A stretch of 33,576 bases of DNA from CAZGAH01 sp964523295 (GTDB lineage Bacteria > Desulfobacterota > Desulfovibrionia > Desulfovibrionales > Desulfovibrionaceae): assembly GCA_964523295.1 (NCBI GenBank), contig CAZGAH010000048.1, forward strand, positions 1 through 33,576, in the 5' to 3' direction. The translations under genes were made by a program, and so were the position numbers. How positions within the stretch are numbered: the first letter of the stretch is position 1; each line of letters begins with the position of its first letter. The notes beneath the pieces are model-generated. The model made no database searches. It saw only the letters and a list, made by a program, of their open reading frames with translations, and was not told where the DNA came from. Shown in pieces: positions 25,000 to 32,611 of this stretch.

Positions 25000-25872
25000 A
25001 TGCGAAAGCACCTGCTGGTCACCATCAGCGGCGATACCAGCGCAATGTACGGTGTGCGCTTTTTCAGCTCGTTTTTCACCAACAAAGCCGAGACCGGGTG
25101 TACGTTGCTCTACGTAGCGCCCAATCCCTCAGCGGCCTTGTCCATGTCCGAACTGCATCGCGACATGGAGAATGTGCTCAAGCAGACCGAGGAACTCCGG
25201 CGCAAGGGTGACGCGGCCCTGGAGCGCGCGCGGGACTACCTCGTCCAGGCGGGATTTCCGGCGCAGAACGTCTCCGTCAAGCTCGGCTTCCGCCAGCGCA
25301 GCACCGCCCTGGACATCATCGACGAAGGCGTCAAAGGCATGTACGACGCCATCGTCATGGGTCGGCGCGGCCTGTCCCGGCTGGAGGAACTGGTCCAGGA
25401 CAGTGTCAGCCGCGTGGTCGCGACCACGCGCATGGAAATCCCCATCTGGATCAGCCATACGCCTGACGCCGACCGGGCCAACGTGCTGCTCTGCGTGGAC
25501 GGCTCGGACCAGAGCCTGCGAGCCGCCGACCACGTCGGCTTTGTCCTGGCCGATGAGCCGGGACATACGGTTCGCCTCTATCACATCTGGGATCCCGCCA
25601 AGGAAGATCTCTTGGAGGCGCAGGACATCATCGACCAGGCCCGCGAAGTGCTCCTGTCTAACGGCCTGCCGGAAGGGCGGATATCCCAGCAGATCGATCG
25701 CGGTACAGCCAGCGCCCGGCGCATAGTACACGAAGCGGAAAAGGGCGGTTACGCGGTTATCGCCGTGGGCCGCTCGGGAGCCGACCGGCCGTTCATGGGC
25801 GTATTCATGGGCTCGGTGAGTTTGAGCCTGCTGCGCTCGTTGGGGAAATCCGCGCTGTGGGTCAGTCATTGA
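25000..25872 (+). CDS. Universal stress protein, tandem two-domain
   Basis: A 290-residue protein with two UspA domains, about residues 1-148 and 160-290. The first has the motif MGRRGLSRLEELVQDSVSRVV, the second VGRSGADRPFMGVFMGSVSLSL; both keep the G-2x-G core, with the second varied in the middle. The first domain's start (RKHLLVTISGDTSAMYGV) is less canonical than the second (NVLLCVDGSDQSLRAADHV), so the second is the likelier nucleotide binder. GAGGAGG lies 6-7 nt before the ATG. A small stem (GGTCGG/CCGACC, 24922-24938) lies between this gene and the single-domain Usp. It is probably the last gene of the kinase-Usp group; the HU gene converges on it. Confidence 0.92.
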   Translation: MRKHLLVTISGDTSAMYGVRFFSSFFTNKAETGCTLLYVAPNPSAALSMSELHRDMENVLKQTEELRRKGDAALERARDYLVQAGFPAQNVSVKLGFRQRSTALDIIDEGVKGMYDAIVMGRRGLSRLEELVQDSVSRVVATTRMEIPIWISHTPDADRANVLLCVDGSDQSLRAADHVGFVLADEPGHTVRLYHIWDPAKEDLLEAQDIIDQAREVLLSNGLPEGRISQQIDRGTASARRIVHEAEKGGYAVIAVGRSGADRPFMGVFMGSVSLSLLRSLGKSALWVSH

Positions 25873-25889
25873 GCTGATCGATCGGACTA

Positions 25890-25931
25890 CGGAAAAAAAC
25901 GGTCGCCTTCCGCAGGGACGGAAGGCGACCG
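25890..25931 (-). terminator. Rho-independent terminator of the HU gene
   Basis: Perfect 13-nt arms (CGGTCGCCTTCCG and CGGAAGGCGACCG, 25900-25912 and 25919-25931) with a 6-nt loop. On the minus strand the stem is followed by seven T. This is a textbook intrinsic terminator. Confidence 0.92.
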
Positions 25932-25956
25932 CGAAGATTCAGGCCGACCGGGAGGA

Positions 25957-26232
25957 CTATTTTACGGCGTCTTTCAAATTTTTGCCGACGGTAAATTTGA
26001 CGGTTTTGGAGGCGGGAATCTGGATTTCCTTCCCGCTGCGGGGATTGCGCCCGTTCCGTGCCGCCCGGTGCGCCACTCTGAAGGTGCCGAAGCCCACCAG
26101 CGTGATGGATTCGTCCGCTACCAGCACCTCGGTAAACGCTTCGAGAATGGCCTCCAGCGCCTTGCCAGCCGCGGCTTTGGTATCCAGGTCGGCCTTGCTT
26201 TGAATTTTGTCGATCAGATCCGCTTTGGTCAT
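25957..26232 (-). CDS. HU-family DNA-binding protein
   Basis: A 91-residue histone-like protein that bends and compacts DNA as a dimer. It has the full family order: the N-terminal helical pair (MTKADLIDKIQSKADLDTK), the beta core VADESITLVGFGTFRV, the arm RAARNGRNPRSGKEIQIPAS with the DNA-intercalating Pro in NPRSG, and the C-terminal helix (KFTVGKNLKDAVK). Length is exactly typical. AGGAG lies upstream of the ATG. A promoter at 26305-26333 and the intrinsic terminator at 25890-25931 mark it as a single-gene unit. It could be the alpha or beta type; the sequence does not tell. Confidence 0.95.
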   Translation of the reverse strand: MTKADLIDKIQSKADLDTKAAAGKALEAILEAFTEVLVADESITLVGFGTFRVAHRAARNGRNPRSGKEIQIPASKTVKFTVGKNLKDAVK

Positions 26233-26304
26233 CAGATACTCTCCTGACTAAGTGTAGTCCTTCCAGGAACGATACATCCCTCGACACTCCCCCGTGAAGG
26301 TTTG

Positions 26305-26333
26305 CTGATAGCCTGACGTCCGGCAACATGCAA
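26305..26333 (-). promoter_or_regulatory. Putative promoter of the HU gene
   Basis: On the minus strand TTGCAT (26328-26333), a 17-nt spacer and TATCAG (26305-26310). The spacer end and -10 (ACGTCAGGCTATCA) match those of the chemoreceptor promoter at 143-171 exactly over 14 nt. Confidence 0.55.
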
Positions 26334-26516
26334 GCGAAAAGTGCCGGATAGGCCGGTCGTCCGTGCAATGGGCCGGGAGCAAGGGCTGCCTCGCGTAGCC
26401 TCGCCCCCGAGGGAGGGTGGAGGTGACGTCATTCGTCGTGGTATAGCCGAGGCTATTCTTTGTCCTTTCGTTCCTTTACGTACAGGTCCGCGTCCGCCTC
26501 CCCCGCCTCCGCCGCT

Positions 26517-26549
26517 CCGGGCCGCAAAGTCCTTGACTTGGCGGCCCGG
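26517..26549 (+). promoter_or_regulatory. 33-nt hairpin upstream of the flavoprotein gene
   Basis: CCGGGCCGC (26517-26525) pairs with GCGGCCCGG (26541-26549); after one A-G mismatch AAGTC (26527-26531) pairs with GACTT (26535-26539), leaving a CTT loop. No U-run follows on either side, so it is not an intrinsic terminator. It overlaps a possible TTGACT (26533-26538) / AAAAAT (26556-26561) promoter with 17-nt spacing. Confidence 0.5.
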
Positions 26550-26637
26550 GGATGGAAAAATCGGCCAAGCGCCGCAGCCGGGGGACTGAATGGCCGTCCG
26601 CTTCGGGCTGTACGGCGCGAAACCTCGCGAGGACGCC

Positions 26638-27534
26638 ATGAGCGCACGGCCCCTGGTCATTATCGGCGCCGGACCGGCCGGACTGTCGGCGGCGATTTAC
26701 GCCGCGCGTGCCGGTCTGACTACCCTGGTGCTCGGCTGCGATCCCAAAATCGCCGGCGATTACGACATCGACAATTATTTCGGCTTCCCGGAAACCATTT
26801 CCGGTCGGGAACTCGTTGCCCGGGGGCGGCGTCAGGCCGAGCGTTTCGGGGCTGAAATCCATTGCGCGCGCGTGCTGGGCATTCATGCCGACGACGCGGG
26901 CTTTCTCGTGACCGCCGAGGACGACTCCATAGCGGCCTGCGCCGTGATCCTGGCCACCGGGGTTGCCCGCGTGCGGCCGAAAATTCCCGGTCTGGCCGGG
27001 TACGAGGGCCGCGGCATCTCCTATTGCGTGAGCTGCGACGGGTTTTTCTTTCGCAACAAGCCGGTCGTGGTCCTGGGCGAGGGCTCGTTCGCCGCGAACC
27101 AGGCCCTGGAGCTGAGCACCTACACGCCCCAGGTGCGGATATGCACCCAGGGCCGGCCCCTGAGCATGAGCCAGGAGTTTCTGGACCGGCTACACCAGGC
27201 GGACATTCCCATCCTGGAATCCTCCATCGTGGAACTGGCGGGCGCGCCGGCCCTGGAGCGCGTCGTCTACGCAAACGGTAGCGACCAGGAGGCGAGCGGG
27301 CTGTTCATCGCCATGGGCGAGGCCTCTTCGCTCGATTTCGCCTATGCCCTGGGCGTCGAGCGCAACGGGGTTTTTCTGGTTGCCGACGCCGACGGGCGAA
27401 CCAACGTGCCCGGCGTGTTCGCTGCCGGCGACTGCATCGGCGGGTTCCTCCAGATCAGCGTCGCCGTGGGCGACGGCGCCAAGGCCGCGCGCTCGGCCAT
27501 CGACTATGTCAAGAAAACCTGCACCCGGGCCTGA
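26638..27534 (+). CDS. Thioredoxin reductase-like FAD/NAD(P) oxidoreductase
   Basis: A flavoprotein of 298 residues from the ATG at 26638, chosen because GAGG lies just before it and the FAD-binding start (PLVIIGAGPAGLSAAIYAARAG) follows at once. It carries GAGPAG (10-15) for FAD, the redox pair C130-x-x-C133 in SYCVSCDGFFF, as in TrxB, and the second FAD segment FAAGDCIGGFLQISVAVGDGAKAA near the end. The second nucleotide-binding loop is GEGSFA (about 147-152), changed from the usual TrxB GGGDSA, so NADPH preference is doubtful; NADH or another donor is possible. No thioredoxin gene is adjacent. It could reduce thioredoxin, a glutaredoxin-like protein or another disulfide. An EamA transporter follows after 33 nt. 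Confidence 0.88.
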   Translation: MSARPLVIIGAGPAGLSAAIYAARAGLTTLVLGCDPKIAGDYDIDNYFGFPETISGRELVARGRRQAERFGAEIHCARVLGIHADDAGFLVTAEDDSIAACAVILATGVARVRPKIPGLAGYEGRGISYCVSCDGFFFRNKPVVVLGEGSFAANQALELSTYTPQVRICTQGRPLSMSQEFLDRLHQADIPILESSIVELAGAPALERVVYANGSDQEASGLFIAMGEASSLDFAYALGVERNGVFLVADADGRTNVPGVFAAGDCIGGFLQISVAVGDGAKAARSAIDYVKKTCTRA

Positions 27535-27567
27535 GCACGCGGCAGCGTCGTCGTCAATGAGGTCCCG

Positions 27568-28458
27568 GTGACGCGTGCCGCGTCCTTCAAGGCCGACGCC
27601 TTGCTGCTGCTCACGGCCATGATCTGGGGCGGCGCCTTTGTGGCGCAGCGGCAGGGCATGGACCACGTCGGCCCCTTCACCTACACCGGCGTACGCTTTG
27701 CCATTGGCGCGCTCGCGCTCTGGCCCCTGCTGCGGCGCAGCGAGGCGCTTATGCCCCCGCCTCCGGGGGCAAGGCAGCCGGACCGGGCCGCCTACGTCCG
27801 CGCCGGCGTTCTGGCCGGGCTGGTCATGTTCGGCGGCGTGAGCATGCAACAGCTGGGGCTGGTCACGACAACGGCCGGCAAGGCCGGGTTCATCACCGGG
27901 CTGTACGTAGTCATCGTTCCCTTGCTGGGACTCTGCTTCGGTCGACGCTGCCCGCTTCTGACCCTGGCCGGCGCCCTGCTCGCCGCAGTGGGTTTGTACC
28001 TGCTCAGCGTGACCGAGGACTTCCGGATCGCCTTTGGCGACCTCCTGGTGCTCATCGGCGCGGTGTTCTGGGCCGTCCACGTACTGGCTATCGGCTGGCT
28101 TTCACCCCGGCTCAATCCGGTCAAGCTCGCGGTCGCGCAGTTTACGGTCTGCGCCGTGCTGAGCCTGGTCGCGGCCGTGATCTTCGAGACGATAACCTGG
28201 GCCGGGCTTGTCGGCGGCGCCGTGCCCATCGCGTACGGTGGACTGCTCTCGGTCGGCGTCGCCTATACTTTGCAGGTGGTGGCGCAGCGCGAGGCCGATT
28301 CCACGCACGCCGCCATTCTGCTCAGCCTGGAGGCGGTATTCGCCGCTGTGGCCGGCTGGCTCGTGCTGGGCGAGTCCATGGGCACGCGCGGCCTGATCGG
28401 CTGCGCGCTCATGCTCGGCGGTATGGTGTTTTCCCAATTGACCCATCGAGAATCCTGA
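27568..28458 (+). CDS. EamA-family transporter (DMT superfamily)
   Basis: A 296-residue inner-membrane carrier with ten predicted helices in two EamA halves (about residues 8-150 and 155-290). Family marks include LLLLTAMIWGGAFVAQR at the start of helix 1 and AILLSLEAVFAAVAGWLVLGE near helix 9. The start is GTG at 27568, supported by ATGAGG a few bases upstream; the other nearby ATG is out of frame. EamA proteins commonly export amino acids or other small metabolites. The aminotransferase starts 53 nt downstream and the flavoprotein lies 33 nt upstream, so all three are probably co-transcribed. Substrate cannot be named. Confidence 0.9.
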   Translation: MTRAASFKADALLLLTAMIWGGAFVAQRQGMDHVGPFTYTGVRFAIGALALWPLLRRSEALMPPPPGARQPDRAAYVRAGVLAGLVMFGGVSMQQLGLVTTTAGKAGFITGLYVVIVPLLGLCFGRRCPLLTLAGALLAAVGLYLLSVTEDFRIAFGDLLVLIGAVFWAVHVLAIGWLSPRLNPVKLAVAQFTVCAVLSLVAAVIFETITWAGLVGGAVPIAYGGLLSVGVAYTLQVVAQREADSTHAAILLSLEAVFAAVAGWLVLGESMGTRGLIGCALMLGGMVFSQLTHRES

Positions 28459-29325
28459 CGGTTGTGGGCGGAGAGGACGGTAAACCCTCTGCTCCGCACG
28501 GTGGAGGTCTCATGCGTTTTCCCCCCTTCGATCTGGAGCGGTATTTCGCCCGGCACGAGTTCTCGGCCCGGCATCTGCTCTGTGTTTCCGATTGCGAGAC
28601 CCTGTCCCTGGGCGAGCTGCTCGGGCTGGAGCCCGGCGCGCTGCAGGAGCTGCTCGGCCTGCGTCTGGGATACACCGAATCGGCCGGTCATTCGGCCCTG
28701 CGCGCGGGCATCGCTGCCGGGTACGCAGGCATCAATGCCTCGGAAACGCTGGTGTTCAGCGGCGCCGAGGAGGCCATTCTGGCTTTCTCGCTGGCTGTAC
28801 TGGCGCCGGACGCGCATGTTGTCGTGCAGACGCCCTGTTACCAGTCGCTACGCACGGCGCCCGAGGCTGCGGGCTGCCGGGTCACGGCCTGGCCCGGTCG
28901 GCCGGAAAACGGCTGGCTGCCGGAGCTGGAGGCCCTGCCGGCCTTGATCCGTCCGGACACCAGGGCCGTTATCGTCAATTTTCCCCACAATCCCACCGGC
29001 GCGCTGCCCGACAGGGACTGGTTCCAGGCTCTGCTCGATATCGTGCGCGGGCACGACCTGTTGCTGTTCTCCGACGAGGTCTACCGCGGTCTGGAATACG
29101 CGCCGGAAGACCGGCTCCCGGCAGCCTGCGAGCTGTACGAAAAGGCCGTTTCGCTCGGCGTGATGTCCAAGGCGTATGGCCTGGCCGGGCTGCGCATCGG
29201 CTGGGTCGCCACGCGGGATCGCGATTTGCTCCGGGCCATGGCCGGATTCAAGGACTACACTACGATCTGCAACAGCGCGCCGTCCGAATTCCTGGCCACG
29301 CTGGCCCTGCGGCACGCAGGGCAGC

Positions 29326-29402
29326 TGCTCGAACGCAACCGGGCCATCGTCACCGGGAATCTGACCCTGGCTGAGGCCTTTTTTGCCAGGCAGAGCGAGC
29401 GG
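29326..29402 (+). repeat. Imperfect direct repeat, copy 1 (inside the aminotransferase)
   Basis: Aligns without gaps to 29699-29775 at an offset of 373, 64 of 77 bases identical by hand count. It encodes LLERNRAIVTGN...RQSER of the aminotransferase. Confidence 0.7.
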
Positions 29403-29537
29403 CTGGCCTTCTTCGTCCAGCAGGAGCTGAACCGGCGGCTGGTCGGGCCGAGCCGGGGCGTACGGCAGGCGACCTTCGACCTGCTGCTCGCCGAGGCGCG
29501 CACCCGCTGTACGGTCGAGCGACTCCAGTTCGAGGAA

Positions 29538-29547
29538 NNNNNNNNNN
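29538..29547. other. Assembly gap inside the aminotransferase insert
   Basis: Ten N, so the true insert length is uncertain. Confidence 0.9.
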
Positions 29548-29698
29548 TACGGGCAGCGACCTCTTGAGGTTTAGATTGGGAGCAGTACTTTGGTAACCAT
29601 GACATTGCTTGAAACACAGGGGCTGGTCAAGAAATATTCCGGTCGTACCGTCGTCAGTGATGTCCGCATCACCGTCGGGCAGCGGAGCATCGTCGGCT

Positions 29699-29775
29699 TG
29701 CTGGGACGCAACGGGGCCGTCGGCACTGGGAATGTGGCCCTGGCTGAGGCCGGGTGTGGCAGGCAGAGCGAGCGG
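29699..29775 (+). repeat. Imperfect direct repeat, copy 2
   Basis: Its first part belongs to the LptB-like Walker A region (LLGRNGA), its second to the aminotransferase (TGNVALAEA...RQSER). The two genes resemble each other at the junction (TGCT-x-GACGCAAC-like), a natural place for a crossover or a false join. Confidence 0.65.
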
Positions 29776-29996
29776 GGCGCCTGGACTCTCTCCAAGGCCG
29801 GGCCGGTGGCCTTTCCGCAACTGCGCGCCGGCTCGGCCACGGCGTTCTGCGCTGAGGTGTTGCGCACGCAGGGCGTGCTGCTGGCACCGGGTCCGCTGTT
29901 CGGCGGGGAAGACGCCTCATTCCGCCTGGGTCTGGGACGCAGCGATTTCGCCGACGGGCTGGCGCGTCTGGAGGCCTGTCTGGCGGATACGGACGT

Positions 29997-30288
29997 ATGA
30001 GCAACGCAGGCGTCATCGTCGAGGCGTGCAGCTAGCCTGCGCGGGCGGTGAGCAGGTCCTTGACGGGGTTTCGTTCCGGCTCGACGCGGGCGAATTGCTC
30101 TGCCTGGCCGGGGCGAACGGCAGCGGTAAATCGAGGCCTGGGACCTGGCCGACCGTCTGGCCGTGCTGGATCGCGGGCGTCTGGTGCTCTACGGCCGGCC
30201 GGTAGAGGTGCTGGACCGCGTTCGCGAGCACGGCCTCCGGCCTCCGGGCCTGTGGCAGGCGGGGCTGGGGCTGCGCGCCTGGGAATGA
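29997..30288 (+). pseudogene. Gutted CbiO-like ABC transporter ATPase
   Basis: The ATG at 29997 overlaps the aminotransferase stop. The first ten residues (MSNAGVIVEA) are followed by a frame change, then the normal start of a CbiO/ECF-type ATPase (GGEQVLDGVSFRLDAGEL) with Walker A GANGSGKS. Immediately afterwards the sequence jumps, with another frame change, to the far end of such a protein (AWDLADRLAVLDRGRLVLYGRPVEVL ... GLRAWE, stop at 30286-30288). About 130-140 residues, including the signature, Walker B and the catalytic region, are missing. Homologues work with ECF or cobalt/nickel uptake. The remnant cannot hydrolyse ATP. Real decay or an assembly error are both possible. The HD-GYP gene converges on it. 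Confidence 0.78.
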
Positions 30289-30314
30289 GGTCGCGGCGTA
30301 CGCGGGGAAAAGCG

Positions 30315-31124
30315 TCAGGGAGCGGGCGATGGCGGGGCGAAGTGCTCTATCCCGGCTGCCTCGATTTCCTGTTCCATGGCCTCGACGCAGGCAATATCCC
30401 AGGTCTGGCCGGCGAACTCGCGCAGGATTCCCAGTACCGTCTCGACAGGCCGGGCCTTGCGGTAGAAGCGGTCGGTGGTCATGGCGTCGAAGGCGTCGGC
30501 CACGGCCACGATGCGCGCGCCGAGCGGAATCTCGTCGCCGCGCAGCCCTATCGGATAGCCGCTGCCGTCGACGCGTTCGTGGTGAAACAGGACGTAATCG
30601 AGCGCTGGTCCCAGAAATCCCAGTTCCTGGAGTATTTCGTAGCCGATGCGCGGGTGTTGCCGGATTTCCTGGAGCAGCGCCTCGCTCGGCACGGTGTCTT
30701 CGTTGTGGAAGACCTCGTCGCTGAAGCCGATTTTTCCGATGTCGTGCAGCCAGCCCCCCAGGCGGACGTGGGCCACGTCCTCCTCGGGCAGGCGCAGGCG
30801 CCGGGCCAGGCGCTCGGAATAGCCGGCCACGCGGACGATATGCCCCTGGCTGTAGCGGTCGCGCGCGCCCAATGCCGCGGCAATGGCCTTGATAGTCTGG
30901 CGCACGTGCTGCCGGATGGTCTCGTTCGTGCGCTTGAGTTCCTCGATTTTTTCCGCCAGGGCCATTTCCCGGGCTTCCACCTTGACCATCATCATGCCCA
31001 TGGCCTCGGCGATGCGCTGAAAATGTGGCGAATGGTCCGGACGCGTGAATTCGAGCACGTCCGGGGAATAGTCTCCCCGGGCGACGTTCTCGAGAATGGC
31101 GATAAGGTCGTCGAGATGTTCCAT
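30315..31124 (-). CDS. HD-GYP domain phosphodiesterase-like protein
   Basis: A cytoplasmic 269-residue protein likely to hydrolyse cyclic di-GMP or a related dinucleotide. Residues about 1-60 are HAMP-like and helical (NVARGDYSPDVLEF, then MVKVEAREMALAEKIEEL), and the HD-GYP domain covers 70-260. Motifs: DRYSQGHIVRV (89-99), HD at 127-128 (LHDIGKIG), HHE at 181-183, and DGSGYP (186-191), the GYP motif. All metal ligands of the domain seem present. There is no response-regulator receiver domain or membrane segment, so input is unclear. The ribosome binding site is weak. It is last in the hisH-hisF group, 76 nt after hisF, and separated from it by a small hairpin, so its expression may be reduced relative to hisF. 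Confidence 0.9.
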   Translation of the reverse strand: MEHLDDLIAILENVARGDYSPDVLEFTRPDHSPHFQRIAEAMGMMMVKVEAREMALAEKIEELKRTNETIRQHVRQTIKAIAAALGARDRYSQGHIVRVAGYSERLARRLRLPEEDVAHVRLGGWLHDIGKIGFSDEVFHNEDTVPSEALLQEIRQHPRIGYEILQELGFLGPALDYVLFHHERVDGSGYPIGLRGDEIPLGARIVAVADAFDAMTTDRFYRKARPVETVLGILREFAGQTWDIACVEAMEQEIEAAGIEHFAPPSPAP

Positions 31125-31185
31125 GCGTGCTCAATCGGCTATGCCGCAGGCGCGCCGATCGGGTCCGGCAGGGCCGTGGTCATGG

Positions 31186-31200
31186 CCCGGTCGGACCGGG
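31186..31200 (-). other. Short hairpin between hisF and the HD-GYP gene
   Basis: CCCGGT (31186-31191), CGG and ACCGGG (31195-31200) form a perfect 6-bp stem directly at the hisF stop. No T-run follows; it might slow transcription or protect an mRNA end. Confidence 0.35.
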
Positions 31201-31980
31201 TTACCAGACCTGACGCAGTTTGACGCCTTGTTCGGCAACGTGCTGCTTGATGCCGGCAATGGTGTATTCGCCGTAGTGGACGATCGAGGCGATGAGCGCG
31301 GCCGAGGCCTTTCCCTCGGCAAGGGCCTCGTAGCAATGCTGCGGATGTCCGGCGCCGCCCGAGGCGATGACCGGGATGCCCACGTTTTCGGAGACCAGAC
31401 GCGTCAGCGTCAACTCGTAGCCGGCCTTGGTTCCGTCGGCGTCGATGGAGTTGAGGCAGATTTCGCCGGCGCCGAGCGCCTCCACGGCTTTCGCCCATTC
31501 CAGAGCGTCCATGCCCATGTGCTTGCGGCCGCCGTGAATGACGATTTCATAGCCCGAGGGGATGGCCTCGGTCTTTTCCACGCGTAGCACGTCCATGCCG
31601 ACCACGATGCATTGCGAGCCAAAGGCAGCGGCGCCTTCGCTGATGATGTCCGGGTTCTTGACCGCAGCGGAGTTCACCGAGACCTTTTCCGCCCCGGCCA
31701 GGAGCACGCGGCGCATGTCGCTCACGCTGGCGATGCCGCCGCCGACCGAGAAGGGGATGAAAATGCTCGCCGCCACGGCCTCGACCACGTCGAGAAAAAT
31801 TCCACGGTCCTCGTGCGAGGCGGTGATGTCGTAGAACACGATCTCGTCGGCGCCCTCTTCATAATAGATACGCGCCGTCTCGACGGGGTCGCCGATGTCG
31901 ATGTTCTCCTTGAACTTGATGCCCTTGGTCAGCTTGCCGTTGCGTACGTCCAGGCAGGGGATGATCCGTTTGCTAAGCAT
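31201..31980 (-). CDS. hisF: Imidazole glycerol phosphate synthase, cyclase subunit HisF
   Basis: The (beta/alpha)8 cyclase that uses ammonia from HisH to turn PRFAR into imidazole glycerol phosphate and AICAR, joining histidine and purine synthesis. The 259-residue product is full length. The catalytic acids are D11 (IIPCLDVRNG) and D130 (VVGMDV). Phosphate-binding loops are clear (SVGGGIAS and IASGGAGHP). It starts 8 nt inside the end of hisH (start at 31980, hisH stop at 31973), so the two subunits are translated together, as expected for a 1:1 complex. Other his genes are not in this window. Nothing in the protein looks unusual. Confidence 0.97.
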   Translation of the reverse strand: MLSKRIIPCLDVRNGKLTKGIKFKENIDIGDPVETARIYYEEGADEIVFYDITASHEDRGIFLDVVEAVAASIFIPFSVGGGIASVSDMRRVLLAGAEKVSVNSAAVKNPDIISEGAAAFGSQCIVVGMDVLRVEKTEAIPSGYEIVIHGGRKHMGMDALEWAKAVEALGAGEICLNSIDADGTKAGYELTLTRLVSENVGIPVIASGGAGHPQHCYEALAEGKASAALIASIVHYGEYTIAGIKQHVAEQGVKLRQVW

Positions 31981-32611
31981 CGTAGCCCTCCTGGCAATAA
32001 CGGTAGAAATTCTCCAGCAACTTGAGTCCGGGGCGACCGCTCTTTTCCGGGTGGAACTGCACGGCCCAGAGCCCGGGCGCCCCGTGTACGGAGCAAAAGG
32101 GTCGGCCGTAGGTGGTCGTGGCGATCACGTACTCGGCCTTGGGATTGGGGTAATAGCTGTGGACGAAATAGAATTCCGCGTCGTCGGGAATATCCTCGAG
32201 CAGCTGGCAGGACTTTTTCCGGTCCAGCCGGTTCCAGCCCATATGTGGCACGCGGATGAAGGTTCCGTCCTCCTCTTCCCAGGCCGGGTTGAAAAAGACG
32301 CACTCGCCGGGGATGATGCCCAGCGCCTTGGTGTTGTTCTCCTGGCTGTATTCCAGCAGAATCTGACAGCCGACGCAGATGCCGAGCAGCGGCTTGTCGG
32401 CTTCGACCTCTTCCTTGATCAACTTGTCCAGGCCCGTACGTTCGAGTTCGTCCATGGCCTGACCGGCAGCGCCGACGCCCGGAAAGATGATTCCTTTGGA
32501 CCGTCGGATCGTGGTGGGATCCGCGGTGATGATGCTGGGAATCTTCAGATGATCGAGCGCACGCCGGACGCTGGTCTGATTGCCGGCCTTGTAGTCGAGT
32601 ATGGCGAGCAT
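31973..32611 (-). CDS. hisH: Imidazole glycerol phosphate synthase, glutaminase subunit HisH
   Basis: The class I glutamine amidotransferase that supplies ammonia to HisF. The 212-residue product has the catalytic triad C79 (LGICVGCQILLE), H187 and E189 (VQFHPEKSG). The oxyanion segment PGVGAAGQAMDEL is present in the first third. GAGGAGG lies about 8 nt before the ATG. The Cys two residues after the catalytic one (GCQ) replaces the more usual GMQ, and the N-terminal LDYKAGNQTSVRRAL is the variant I associate with Desulfovibrio relatives. It overlaps hisF by 8 nt. Upstream lies a 685-nt stretch without genes, so its promoter should lie there; I could not find a clear one on the minus strand. 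Confidence 0.96.
   Translation of the reverse strand: MLAILDYKAGNQTSVRRALDHLKIPSIITADPTTIRRSKGIIFPGVGAAGQAMDELERTGLDKLIKEEVEADKPLLGICVGCQILLEYSQENNTKALGIIPGECVFFNPAWEEEDGTFIRVPHMGWNRLDRKKSCQLLEDIPDDAEFYFVHSYYPNPKAEYVIATTTYGRPFCSVHGAPGLWAVQFHPEKSGRPGLKLLENFYRYCQEGYDA

Larger units (their letters stand above)
26233..26637. other. Divergent intergenic region between HU and the flavoprotein
   Basis: A 405-nt gene-free stretch carrying the HU promoter and a 33-nt hairpin (listed separately). GC-rich, pyrimidine-heavy sequence lies at 26480-26520. No short gene with a ribosome binding site was found. Confidence 0.6.
29403..29775 (+). other. 373-bp foreign insert with the start of an LptB-like ATPase gene
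   Basis: Left part 29403-29537 continues the aminotransferase frame with a sequence I do not recognise (VQQELNRRLVGPSRGVRQAT...). After the N gap, 29548-29598 holds an in-frame stop and a short spacer. ATG 29599 begins a gene resembling LptB (LLETQGLVKKYSGRTVVSDV, then IVGLLGRNGA), cut off inside the Walker A motif, where the sequence passes into copy 2 of the repeat. Confidence 0.65.
28512..30000 (+). pseudogene. PLP-dependent aminotransferase (class I/II), interrupted by a 373-bp insert
   Basis: A fold-type I aminotransferase. Residues 1 to about 297 (28512-29402) are intact, with the PLP segments FPHNPTGALPD (Asn), LLLFSDEVYRGLEY (Asp/Tyr), SLGVMSKAYGLAGLRIGW (Schiff-base Lys) . The frame then enters unrelated sequence and a gap. 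The authentic C-terminus (GPVAFPQLRAGSATAFC ... ASFRLGLGRSDFADGLARLEACL) is found at 29776-30000 in another frame. Removing 373 bp (29403-29775) restores a 371-residue protein with a single frame, the usual length. GGAGG lies 5 nt before the ATG at 28512. The gene ends in ATGA, overlapping the next. Whether the insert is real or an assembly error is unresolved. Confidence 0.75.
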
